Below are positions 6,501 through 12,631 of a DNA stretch of 12,631 nucleotides, one piece after another. Numbering within the stretch: the first letter of the stretch is position 1; every line of letters begins with the position of its first letter. The translations under genes and the position numbers were made by a program. Below the pieces are notes generated by a model. It saw only the letters and a program-made list of their open reading frames with translations. It was not told the origin of the DNA and did not search any database. The DNA is taken from contig JADFCT010000065.1 of NCBI GenBank assembly GCA_017161665.1, forward strand, positions 1 to 12,631. Direction: 5' to 3'. Source of the DNA: Candidatus Sumerlaeota bacterium. GTDB lineage: Bacteria; Sumerlaeota; Sumerlaeia; JADFCT01.

Positions 6501-7472
6501 TTGAGCGAAAAACAAATTGAGCATATTGTGTCACTGACAAACGATGAAATCATGGCCGTAACGGGCGGGCGAGACTCTGCTTTCGAGGCCTTGGAAAAGC
6601 AATTCCATGTCCACATCACCTGTCGGGGCAATCAGATCAAGATTGTCGGCGATCCGGCCGAAGCGCGCGAAGTCTCAAAGGTTATCGACACCTGGCTGGC
6701 GGCTCCCCATGAGCGACGAACCAAAAAACTCAACACCCAACAGATCAACTATGGAATTCAAGCCGTCAAAAACAACCAATCCGAAGACCTGAAGCAGGCT
6801 TACAGCGAATCCATTCGCGTTCCCTATAAGGGACGACGCATCGCAGCCATGACCTTGGGACAGAAGCGATACCTTGACGCGATTCATCGTAAGGACATCG
6901 TCTTCGGAATTGGCCCGGCCGGAACGGGAAAAACCTATTTGGCCATGGCCATGGCCGTGGCCGGCTTGACAGAAGGACGATTCAGCCGCATGATTCTGAC
7001 CCGCCCCGTTGTGGAGGCGGGCGAAAGCCTGGGGTTCCTTCCCGGCGACATCGCGCAAAAAATCGATCCGTACCTGCGGCCACTCTACGACGCGCTTTAT
7101 GAAATGCTGGGCGCGGAAAAAAGCCACGACCTTCTCGGCAACGGCGTTATCGAAGTCGCGCCCCTGGCCTATATGCGTGGGCGCACGCTGAACAGCGCCT
7201 TCATCGTCCTCGACGAAGCGCAAAACACGACCTGCGAACAGATGAAAATGTTCCTCACCCGCCTGGGCTTCGACTCCAAAGTCGTCATCACAGGCGATGT
7301 GACCCAAATCGATCTGCCCAAAAGCCGGAAATCCGGTTTGGTCCAGGCAGCGGAATTACTGCGCGACATACCCCAAATTGATTTTGTGGAATTTGAAAAG
7401 AGTGATGTGGTTCGCCATTCCCTGGTCCAGGAAATCATTCGCGCATACGAGCAGGATAGCGCGAAAGGATAA
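6501..7472 (+). CDS. PhoH family ATPase (PhoH/YbeZ-like)
   Basis: Cytoplasmic P-loop ATPase of the PhoH family, linked in other bacteria to RNA maturation and often encoded with the YbeY endoribonuclease. From TTG at 6501 it has 323 residues, normal for the family. An N-terminal small domain (residues about 1-65, with HVHITCRGNQIKIVGD) precedes the ATPase core. Walker A is G138-PAGTGKT145, Walker B is IVLDEAQN (D238-E239), and TRPVVEAGESLGFLPGD and VITGDVTQIDLP are diagnostic. The frame is open back to a GTG at 6447, but that start lacks a ribosome-binding site and would add 18 residues of poor similarity. ybeY is not next to it here; the neighbour upstream is the PSP1 gene, also of RNA-processing type. 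A strong terminator follows 32 bases after the stop. Confidence 0.95.
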   Translation: MSEKQIEHIVSLTNDEIMAVTGGRDSAFEALEKQFHVHITCRGNQIKIVGDPAEAREVSKVIDTWLAAPHERRTKKLNTQQINYGIQAVKNNQSEDLKQAYSESIRVPYKGRRIAAMTLGQKRYLDAIHRKDIVFGIGPAGTGKTYLAMAMAVAGLTEGRFSRMILTRPVVEAGESLGFLPGDIAQKIDPYLRPLYDALYEMLGAEKSHDLLGNGVIEVAPLAYMRGRTLNSAFIVLDEAQNTTCEQMKMFLTRLGFDSKVVITGDVTQIDLPKSRKSGLVQAAELLRDIPQIDFVEFEKSDVVRHSLVQEIIRAYEQDSAKG

Positions 7473-7504
7473 CCCCCCACTCCCATCTTCGCCCGCCGAT
7501 AACT

Positions 7505-7535
7505 CAAAGACCCGCGGTTGCCCCGCGGGTCTTTG
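7505..7535. terminator. bidirectional intrinsic terminator between convergent phoH and oxidoreductase genes
   Basis: CAAAGACCCGCGG (7505-7517) pairs perfectly with 7523-7535 over 13 bp, with a 5-base loop TTGCC. The T-rich part (GTCTTT on either strand) is inside the outer stem, so it should work in both directions. It sits between two gene ends 94 bases apart. Confidence 0.85.
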
Positions 7536-7566
7536 GTATGTGAAGCACGATGGTTTCGGTTGATCG

Positions 7567-9027
7567 TTAAACTTTATCCGGCACAGCAAAGCCATCGCGA
7601 TACGACATCTTGATGTACTGGTTGCCCAAGTCGGCGCCATCGCCCACAAACCGCTCGGTCTTGCGGTCGAAGGTCAGTTTCGGCCCCATGATCAAAGGCG
7701 TTTTTTCGAGGTCCACATCGTTCCCTTCAATTTGAGCGACCATGTCATTGAGGGTATTGACGGCATCTTCACAGGACTTCATGCCCTCACGCACCTGATC
7801 GACCGACGCGTTGCGGCCGGCCAGATATGCCAGGTTGGCCTGATGACACATGGCTGTGCTCAGGTGGCAGACTTCGATTTCGGCAACCAGGTCTTTCCGT
7901 TTCCGACTGCGCACCGCGTCAATGAAATTTTCAACATGGCCACTGCCGCCGGTCCCCTTGTATTGCTTGACCCGGTTCCCATCGAGGTCATAGGCCCAGC
8001 CGCCACCACGGGCAATGCGAATGAATCCCTTTTCGCACTGGATGTGGTTGCCACCGCGAGACTTCAGGTAAACGGCGCCCCCCTTACCCCCCGGACGCTT
8101 GGGATCCGGCAGGTTGCGAATATCGACCACCACGGGCGTGCCGTCATAATCTAACAGCGCAAAGTGCATGTTCGGCGTGTCCCCGTTGTCGTCCCATGCA
8201 AAGCGGTTGCCGGCGGCAATCACGGAATTGGGTACGCTGTCCCACCCCATGATATGACGCACATCATCCACATAGTGGATGCCCCAGTTGCCCATCTCGC
8301 CATCGCCCCAGGCGAACTGCCAATGCCAGTCGTAATGGAAGGATTGACGCATGACCGGAATCATCGGCGCCGGACCAGCCCAGAGGTTATAGTCCACGCT
8401 CGCCGGAACGGGTTGAGGCGCCGTCACACGACCAATGGTCCCACGGGACTGAAGTTTGGAACAGTGGATCCACTGCACCTTGCCATAGACACCGGCCTGA
8501 ACGTCTGCCGCGCATTCCTGAACGCCCGGGCAGGAGCGGTGCTGCGAGCCGGCCTGGACAATACGATCGTACTTGCGGGCGGCCTCCACCATTTTACGGC
8601 CTTCCCAAACGGAGTGACTGACCGGTTTCTCGACATACACATCTTTGCCCGCCTGGCAGGCCCAGATGGTCATCAGGGAATGCCAGTGATTCGGCGTGGC
8701 GATGACGACGGCATCAATATCTTTCCGGTCCAGAATATGGCGGATATCGGCATAGCCCTTGATTTCAGAACCCGGATTCTTTGTCTCGAATTCTTTAATC
8801 CGATTGTTCAGAATCTTTTCATCCGGATCACACAACGCGACCACGCTGACGCCCTGGATACGTTGAAAACTGCCGATATGGCCATTGCCACGGCTGTTGA
8901 TACCCGCGACGGCCACACGGATTTCCTCGTTGGCGCCCAGAACGCCTCGCGCGGCAGTCATGACCAAAGGAGCGGCAGCCGCGGCGGCGGCTGTACGGTT
9001 GAGAAAGTGGCGACGTGTTAAACTCAT
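7567..9027 (-). CDS. Tat-exported Gfo/Idh/MocA family NAD(P)-dependent oxidoreductase
   Basis: A 486-residue glucose-fructose oxidoreductase-type enzyme that should act outside the cytoplasm. A twin-arginine signal opens the protein: T4-R5-R6-H-F-L-N, then an alanine-rich core and a likely cleavage site at VLGA (residue 32). The Rossmann fold starts at IRVAVAGINSRGNGH (residues 36-50), DAVVIATPNHWH follows, and the family's catalytic-region EKP is at 133-135. The C-terminal dimerisation domain contains WHWQFAWGDGEMGNWGIHYVDD, typical of the secreted planctomycete-type branch. The start at 9027 is preferred over an in-frame ATG at 9063, because GGGAAGG lies 4 bases upstream and the Tat motif then begins at once. 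The substrate is unknown, probably a sugar or sugar derivative with tightly bound cofactor. It is transcribed alone, towards phoH, and ends at a shared terminator. Confidence 0.93.
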   Translation of the reverse strand: MSLTRRHFLNRTAAAAAAAPLVMTAARGVLGANEEIRVAVAGINSRGNGHIGSFQRIQGVSVVALCDPDEKILNNRIKEFETKNPGSEIKGYADIRHILDRKDIDAVVIATPNHWHSLMTIWACQAGKDVYVEKPVSHSVWEGRKMVEAARKYDRIVQAGSQHRSCPGVQECAADVQAGVYGKVQWIHCSKLQSRGTIGRVTAPQPVPASVDYNLWAGPAPMIPVMRQSFHYDWHWQFAWGDGEMGNWGIHYVDDVRHIMGWDSVPNSVIAAGNRFAWDDNGDTPNMHFALLDYDGTPVVVDIRNLPDPKRPGGKGGAVYLKSRGGNHIQCEKGFIRIARGGGWAYDLDGNRVKQYKGTGGSGHVENFIDAVRSRKRKDLVAEIEVCHLSTAMCHQANLAYLAGRNASVDQVREGMKSCEDAVNTLNDMVAQIEGNDVDLEKTPLIMGPKLTFDRKTERFVGDGADLGNQYIKMSYRDGFAVPDKV

Positions 9028-9349
9028 GGAACCTTCCCTTCGAATGTATGAATGGTCTTCCATCAGATTCGAGGTTGTCTCAAGCGCCTCGATTCCTTGG
9101 GGAGCCTCTGGGCGGCATCAAGCCCTCGACCGACGCAATCCACAGCCCGTTAAGGAAGGCTTCCCCACAAACCTTTTAGAGAATCTTTGCGACTTCTCAA
9201 ATTCAGGTCAACAGAATTGTGCCCCGCTTCGAGACATGGGACCGTTTTGTTCAACCATTCATGAACCTGACCGGTTCGATATTCAGGCTCTCGGAAAAAA
9301 AATAAATCCCGATTCCTTGTCGTTCAAACAGCCCAACGGGCAAGGATCG

Positions 9350-9411
9350 CTGCGCCCCTCTGCGTTCTCAGCGGTGATTTTTTGCACCACAGCGACACGG
9401 TGGACACCGAG
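9350..9411. repeat. dispersed intergenic repeat of the 'CTCTGCGTTCTC...CACCACAG' type
   Basis: The segment contains CTCTGCGTTCTCAGCGGTGA, a T-run, then CACCACAGCGACACGGTGG and ACACCGAG. It has the form of a widely scattered environmental-bacterial repeat with alternating TCTGCGT/GGTGA and CACCACAG/GACAC modules. It has a partial dyad: GGTG (9373-9376) with CACC (9386-9389). Identification is from memory of such modules, not a search. Confidence 0.5.
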
Positions 9412-9684
9412 TCGAATAAAAGGGATTTCATTATTTCTATCAGCCTTCGGCCAGAAAACTCGGTTCCCGCAACCGGTTTGTTCAAGGTATCGACAGATCC
9501 CTTGTGATGTTTGCCGTAGTGAAAGTCGATTGTCTTTTCTGAAATGACTGAGACGCTCCCCAAAGTCCAGACAAAAATCATCATAATTGCTCATTCTTTT
9601 AGCAATCACCCAAATACTTCTGACTTCTTCAGGGCTTAAATCAGATACCGAGCGATACAATCATTCTTTTTTCATCTTTTTCAT
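9412..9684 (-). pseudogene. possible degraded gene fragment, unrecognised
   Basis: On the minus strand ATG at 9684 opens MKKMKKE, then TGA (9663-9661), then the same frame continues from TTG at 9660 with a protein-like stretch: LSPEEVRSIWVIAKRMSN, then DDFCLDFGERLSHFRKDN. The frame then runs into the dispersed repeat and stops at 9283. The stretch is more AT-rich than its surroundings. The picture fits a gene 5' part with a nonsense change and a lost 3' end. It may also be chance. I do not recognise the family. Confidence 0.25.
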
Positions 9685-9723
9685 TGAAAATGTACGATTT
9701 TCGTTGCACGCCCCCCCTGAATG

Positions 9724-9759
9724 GAACAGAATTCAATTCAACAAGTTGGAATTCTGTTC
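9724..9759. promoter_or_regulatory. perfect 11-bp palindrome upstream of the PIN-TRAM gene
   Basis: GAACAGAATTC (9724-9734) and GAATTCTGTTC (9749-9759) are exact inverted repeats with 14 bases between, which contain a second nested dyad CAAC-AA-GTTG (9739-9748). No T-run follows, so it is not a standard terminator. It lies 100 bases before the start codon. A dimeric-regulator operator or an mRNA leader hairpin are both possible. Confidence 0.55.
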
Positions 9760-9844
9760 GGCGTCCCCGCTCCTCCCAACCGTTCAGCCTTCCAATTCAC
9801 TTTCGTGGACGCATCATTCAGCCCCATCTTTATGGCGGTGGACC

Positions 9845-9850
9845 AGGAGA
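9845..9850 (+). promoter_or_regulatory. Shine-Dalgarno that fixes the PIN-TRAM start
   Basis: AGGAGA lies 9 bases before ATG at 9860. The product then begins with a transmembrane helix, as in YacL-type proteins, so the longer upstream frame is rejected. Confidence 0.6.
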
Positions 9851-9859
9851 CTCTCCATT

Positions 9860-10906
9860 ATGAACGCTCTTATCTTCACGCGACTCGCTTTTGTTATTTG
9901 CTCCACTTATGTGGGCTATCTTTACGGGCAGACCTACTCGCTTTCCGAGGCGGCGCCATTTGCGGCGTTCATTCTGTCCGGACTGCTTGTGTTTCTTGAG
10001 TTGGGGACCGATATTCTTCCCGCCCAAAAGATCTTCATGGGCGGTGTGGGGCTTTTGTTTGGTTTGATCATTGGCGCCTTGGTCGCCGATCTTCTCCCTC
10101 CCAAACTGTTTGGGGGGAATGAAGATCTGCCCCAAACCATCAGCGGCCTGGTCTTTGGATATTTTGGTTTGATCTTCGCCTTGAAATACGCGGATCGGGT
10201 TGATTTTTCACGAATGGCGTTCCTCGGCCGCCAAACCGATCAAAGCGCCACCATTCTGGATACCAGCGCGATCGTCGATGGCCGAATCAAAGATTTGATC
10301 GAAGCCAATTTTGTCCGGGGGACCATTGTCGTCCCGTCATTCGTGATTTATGAGTTGCAGATTCTGGCCGATTCACAGGATCCCCACAAACGCGCCAAAG
10401 GTCGCCATGGACTGGAAACGCTGGAAATCATCAAATCGTTCGATGAAAATCTGACGGTCTATGAACAGGACTACACCGACATTAATGAAGTGGACCTGAA
10501 GCTGATTCAATTGGCCAAAGACTTGGACGGCGACATTCTGACGACGGACTATAACCTCTACAAGATCGCCCTGCTTCACCAAATCCGCGCCATCAACATC
10601 AACCAGCTGGCCAATGTGTTGAAACCCAACATCAATATTGGCGATATGCTCTCAGTCCTGATCACCAAGGAAGGCAAGGAACCGGGCCAGGGCGTTGGCT
10701 ATCTGGAAGACGGAACCATGGTGGTGATTGACGGCGGCTCGACGTACATCAACTCAAGAATTCGCTGCTCCATAACGCAAATTCTTCCGACTTCGGCGGG
10801 CCGCATGGTCTTCGCCAAGCCAGAATATGAGCCGTCGCCCTCGCGCCGTGACCACGATGAAGACCACGATCATCAGTCCGGTCGCATTCGATCCATCCGA
10901 CCCTAA
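9860..10906 (+). CDS. membrane PIN-TRAM domain protein (YacL-like putative ribonuclease)
   Basis: Inner-membrane protein of 348 residues with the architecture of Bacillus YacL: four transmembrane helices (about residues 7-23, 33-49, 58-78 and 91-108), a cytoplasmic PIN nuclease domain and a C-terminal TRAM domain. The PIN domain opens with D134-TSAIVDGR and carries further acidic residues at E165 (VIYELQ), D225 and D230 (DILTTDYNL), consistent with a metal-dependent RNase site. TRAM is seen as GQGVGYLEDGTMVVIDGG and TSAGRMVFAKPE. TRAM domains usually bind RNA. A short His/Asp-rich tail (RRDHDEDHDHQSGR) follows TRAM and looks non-conserved. It is probably cotranscribed with the methyltransferase gene 36 bases downstream, though a small hairpin lies between. 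Its substrate RNA is unknown. Confidence 0.93.
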   Translation: MNALIFTRLAFVICSTYVGYLYGQTYSLSEAAPFAAFILSGLLVFLELGTDILPAQKIFMGGVGLLFGLIIGALVADLLPPKLFGGNEDLPQTISGLVFGYFGLIFALKYADRVDFSRMAFLGRQTDQSATILDTSAIVDGRIKDLIEANFVRGTIVVPSFVIYELQILADSQDPHKRAKGRHGLETLEIIKSFDENLTVYEQDYTDINEVDLKLIQLAKDLDGDILTTDYNLYKIALLHQIRAININQLANVLKPNINIGDMLSVLITKEGKEPGQGVGYLEDGTMVVIDGGSTYINSRIRCSITQILPTSAGRMVFAKPEYEPSPSRRDHDEDHDHQSGRIRSIRP

Positions 10907-10936
10907 ATCAAAATCCGCGGAAAGCGGGACTGATTT
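10905..10936 (+). other. small stem-loop between PIN-TRAM and methyltransferase genes
   Basis: AAATCA (10905-10910) pairs with TGATTT (10931-10936), enclosing CCGC-GGAAA-GCGG (10915-10927). Only one extra T follows, so termination would be weak. It overlaps the PIN-TRAM stop and ends 6 bases before the methyltransferase ATG, so it may tune expression of that gene. Confidence 0.3.
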
Positions 10937-10942
10937 TCCCTC

Positions 10943-11791
10943 ATGCGATCTTCTATCCGCCAAACGATTGCGCGTTGGAAGCGGCGCGCGCAGTGGGAGT
11001 GGCATTATGCCCGACTACGACCGCCGAAATCCCGACGGGACCTGATGCTGGATGAACCCGCCCTTCTCGAAGCCCTGCGGGCGTCCCCCATACCGATGGA
11101 AACCGGCCGAATCGATCAAAAGGCTTATCATCACTGGCTGGACCAAGCGGAATACGATCAATACCATTCAGACTACTACCGGGAGAATTTGCCGGAAAAG
11201 TCTCTGGAACATTTTCTGGCTGCTCAATGGCTGAATCTGCAATCGGGCCAGGATTATCTCGATATCGCTTCGGAAACCGGGACCGCCGCCGAGATATACG
11301 AACGGCTTTACGGCGTTAACGCCCGTATTCAGGATTTGTCCTTTGCGCCGGGAAGCCACGGCCGTCGCATCGGCGGAAATGCGGCAGCCCTGCCGCTCGA
11401 AGGCAACTCAATTGACGCCATGGCCCTGCACTGTTCCTTCGAACATTTTGAAGGCGACAGCGACCGTGGATTTATCCGAGAAATGACGCGTGTCCTTCGC
11501 CCCGGCGGACGCTGCGTGATCGTGCCGCTCTACCTTAGCCAATACTACGCCTGCCTGACGGATCCCCTCCGGTCCGGTCCCGGCCAGGTCGCCTTTGAAT
11601 CGGACATCACCGTCGTGGCCCTGCGGACATGGCCCAATCGCCATGGGCGCTTTTACGACATCCCCCACCTGATCGAACGCGTGTGGAACGAACGCGGCCC
11701 CTGTTCCATGCGCCTCATCGCCGTTGAAAACTATCGAGACATATCGCCCACTTGTTACCTCCGTTTTGGACTGGTTTTTGAAAAATCCTGA
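10943..11791 (+). CDS. class I SAM-dependent methyltransferase, Methyltransf_11-like
   Basis: Cytoplasmic protein of 282 residues. Residues about 102-120 (QDYLDIASETGTAAEIYERL) take the place of methyltransferase motif I. Later come the strand-4 region GNSIDAMALHCSFEHFEGDSD and the motif VLRPGGRCVIVPLYL, which is typical of the Methyltransf_11 group. Motif I is degenerate: DIASETGT replaces the usual DxGxGxG, so SAM binding may be altered. A basic N-terminal helix (RQTIARWKRRAQ) precedes the domain. There is no clear Shine-Dalgarno before ATG at 10943, and a stem-loop sits directly upstream, so expression may depend on coupling to PIN-TRAM. The target (small molecule, glycan, lipid or protein) cannot be told. 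Confidence 0.82.
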   Translation: MRSSIRQTIARWKRRAQWEWHYARLRPPKSRRDLMLDEPALLEALRASPIPMETGRIDQKAYHHWLDQAEYDQYHSDYYRENLPEKSLEHFLAAQWLNLQSGQDYLDIASETGTAAEIYERLYGVNARIQDLSFAPGSHGRRIGGNAAALPLEGNSIDAMALHCSFEHFEGDSDRGFIREMTRVLRPGGRCVIVPLYLSQYYACLTDPLRSGPGQVAFESDITVVALRTWPNRHGRFYDIPHLIERVWNERGPCSMRLIAVENYRDISPTCYLRFGLVFEKS

Positions 11792-11815
11792 GCAGGGAAC
11801 GATCCTCCCCCACGA

Positions 11816-11834
11816 CGACCCCTCGCAGGGGTTG
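11816..11834. terminator. possible weak terminator hairpin after the methyltransferase gene
   Basis: ACCCCT (11818-11823) pairs with AGGGGT (11827-11832) around CGC, extendable to 8 bp with one wobble. There is no T-run after it, so it could be a factor-dependent stop or an RNA-stabilising hairpin. Confidence 0.3.
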
Positions 11835-11902
11835 ACCGCGGCGGGCCCCTCCCCTACCATTCATACCGGTTCGCAATAAAGAGAAGGAGCCCTGAAACGA
11901 AT

Positions 11903-12631
11903 ATGCCGAATTTCAGATCATACCGTTGGATCGGTCTCATCCCCTTCCTCTGCATCCTGTGCATGAATGACGCGCGGGCTCAGGACAACCAATCACCGTC
12001 AAGTATTTACGGGGCCAAACAAGTGGATATGGTCCGCATCATTCTACATGAAGCCGGAATCTATTTTATATCCGGCAAGCAAATCCAACGCTCCCGGCCA
12101 GACCTGAGATCCGTTGATTTGAACCGGCTGGCGCTGAAACACTATGGCAAGCCCTATCCTTATCATATCGAAAAACTGGATGCGGAAGGACGCTTGACAG
12201 AAGAATCCCGTTTGATTTTCTACACAACCATGGACTTGCCCACACCTTTTATCAATGTCATCGGTGACAATGTGCCCATGGCGAATTTCTTCCAACTTTT
12301 TTTTGACGCGGCGCCGGAAGATGTCCTCCGGTTCCGCCCGACGGCCCGCGCCACAGCGAACGTCAGCGCCCTCCCCATTCGCGAAACGGTACTGCAAATG
12401 CGACGGCTGGAGCCGAATCTGGTCTGGGAATATTTTCAACCTGCGCCGGGACAAGACACGCTGGCGCCCACAGACTTTCGCTTTTGGGTCAAATTATCCA
12501 GACCGGAAACAACAGCCAACCGGCCCGTTTACCAAGCCATTATCCCCCTGCCGGATGTGACGCCTTCCGATGAAACCGGCCGGCTCCGAATGCATCTGTG
12601 GGGGGTGACCGCCCATGGGGACAGGATCGAT
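11903..12631 (+). CDS. secreted protein, N-terminal part only; resembles pre-catalytic region of gingipain-like (C25) proteins
   Basis: The frame is open from ATG at 11903 to the window end (243 codons), so the gene continues outside. A signal peptide is clear: MPNFRSYRW, a hydrophobic core, then cleavage after ARA (residue 26). The mature start contains VRIILHEAGIYFISGKQI, then DLNRLALKHYGKPYPYHIEKLDAEG and SRLIFYT. This has the pattern of the region before the C25 peptidase domain ('V.I.v.edGiYrity..L', then a 'gk.v.y.i...dg' strand). Later segments NLVWEYFQPAPG, DFRFWVKL and LRMHLWGVT also fit the usual sequence of strands. The catalytic domain, if any, is beyond the edge, so the class is an inference. 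An AGGAG (11885-11889) lies 13 bases upstream, a slightly long spacing. Confidence 0.7.
   Translation, partial: MPNFRSYRWIGLIPFLCILCMNDARAQDNQSPSSIYGAKQVDMVRIILHEAGIYFISGKQIQRSRPDLRSVDLNRLALKHYGKPYPYHIEKLDAEGRLTEESRLIFYTTMDLPTPFINVIGDNVPMANFFQLFFDAAPEDVLRFRPTARATANVSALPIRETVLQMRRLEPNLVWEYFQPAPGQDTLAPTDFRFWVKLSRPETTANRPVYQAIIPLPDVTPSDETGRLRMHLWGVTAHGDRID

Larger units (their letters stand above)
9028..9859. other. 832-base gene-poor block between divergent oxidoreductase and PIN-TRAM genes
   Basis: No intact gene is convincing here. The block holds the upstream region of the oxidoreductase gene (a weak minus-strand -35-like TTGACC at 9211-9206 with AAAGAT 17 bases on), a dispersed-repeat-like segment (9350-9411), a possible minus-strand gene remnant (9412-9684), an 11-bp-arm palindrome (9724-9759), and the PIN-TRAM ribosome-binding site. 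The long plus frame that enters PIN-TRAM from 9587 has no support as an N-terminal extension. Confidence 0.6.

Noticed and set aside
7732..9021. Plus-strand open frames opposite the oxidoreductase (140 and 285 residues)
   Set aside because: They are antisense shadows of a gene with a Tat signal, Rossmann motif and EKP motif in the other strand.
9587..9859. 91-residue N-terminal extension of the PIN-TRAM protein
   Set aside because: The ATG at 9860 has a good AGGAGA and starts at the first membrane helix; the extension covers the 11-bp palindrome and is not protein-like.
1..12631. tRNA, rRNA, insertion sequence, phage or defence genes
   Set aside because: I saw no cloverleaf with a TTCRANY arm, no rRNA-like block, and no transposase, integrase, nuclease-helicase or toxin-antitoxin pair. 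The PIN domain belongs to a membrane TRAM protein, not a VapC toxin.

Overview
The window looks like chromosomal DNA of a moderately GC-rich, free-living Gram-negative-type bacterium, probably from the PVC group or a nearby candidate phylum (Planctomycetota, Lentisphaerota/Kiritimatiellota, Hydrogenedentota, Sumerlaeota). Four things suggest this: a secreted HzsA-related dihaem protein, a Tat-exported Gfo/Idh/MocA oxidoreductase, a lone xylose-isomerase-like TIM barrel, and intergenic DNA full of short palindromic and CGCCAAG-type repeats. The phylum is an inference; there is no rRNA or other decisive marker here.

Layout. 1-218: leader with a possible promoter. 219-2549: HzsA-related exported cytochrome. 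2550-2786: spacer with a strong three-armed inverted repeat. 2787-3614: TIM-barrel isomerase/epimerase-like protein. 3615-4116: gene-poor block with a possible 27-codon ORF and then a patchwork of at least four repeat types. 4117-4512: queF. 4568-4605: palindrome. 4710-6341: PSP1 (RicT-like) protein with a very long disordered tail. 6501-7472: PhoH ATPase, probably from a TTG start. 7505-7535: strong terminator shared with the convergent gene. 7567-9027 (minus): Tat-exported Gfo/Idh/MocA oxidoreductase. 9028-9859: gene-poor block with a dispersed repeat, a possible gene remnant and an 11-bp-arm palindrome. 9860-10906: membrane PIN-TRAM protein. 10943-11791: SAM methyltransferase. 11903 to the window end: secreted protein, truncated by the edge, resembling the N-terminal part of gingipain-like (C25) proteins.

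How the genes fit together. Two themes recur. One is RNA metabolism: QueF (queuosine precursor), PSP1/RicT-like (an RNase Y partner in Bacillus), PhoH and a membrane PIN-TRAM protein all lie within about 7 kb. The other is envelope or periplasmic catabolism: the haem protein, the Tat oxidoreductase, possibly the TIM-barrel protein, and the secreted C25-like protein. I found no defence system, CRISPR array, complete mobile element, tRNA or rRNA. The most unusual features are the HzsA-related protein without any anammox partner genes, the inverted repeats with mutually exclusive pairings, and the dense composite of intergenic repeats at 3741-4073.
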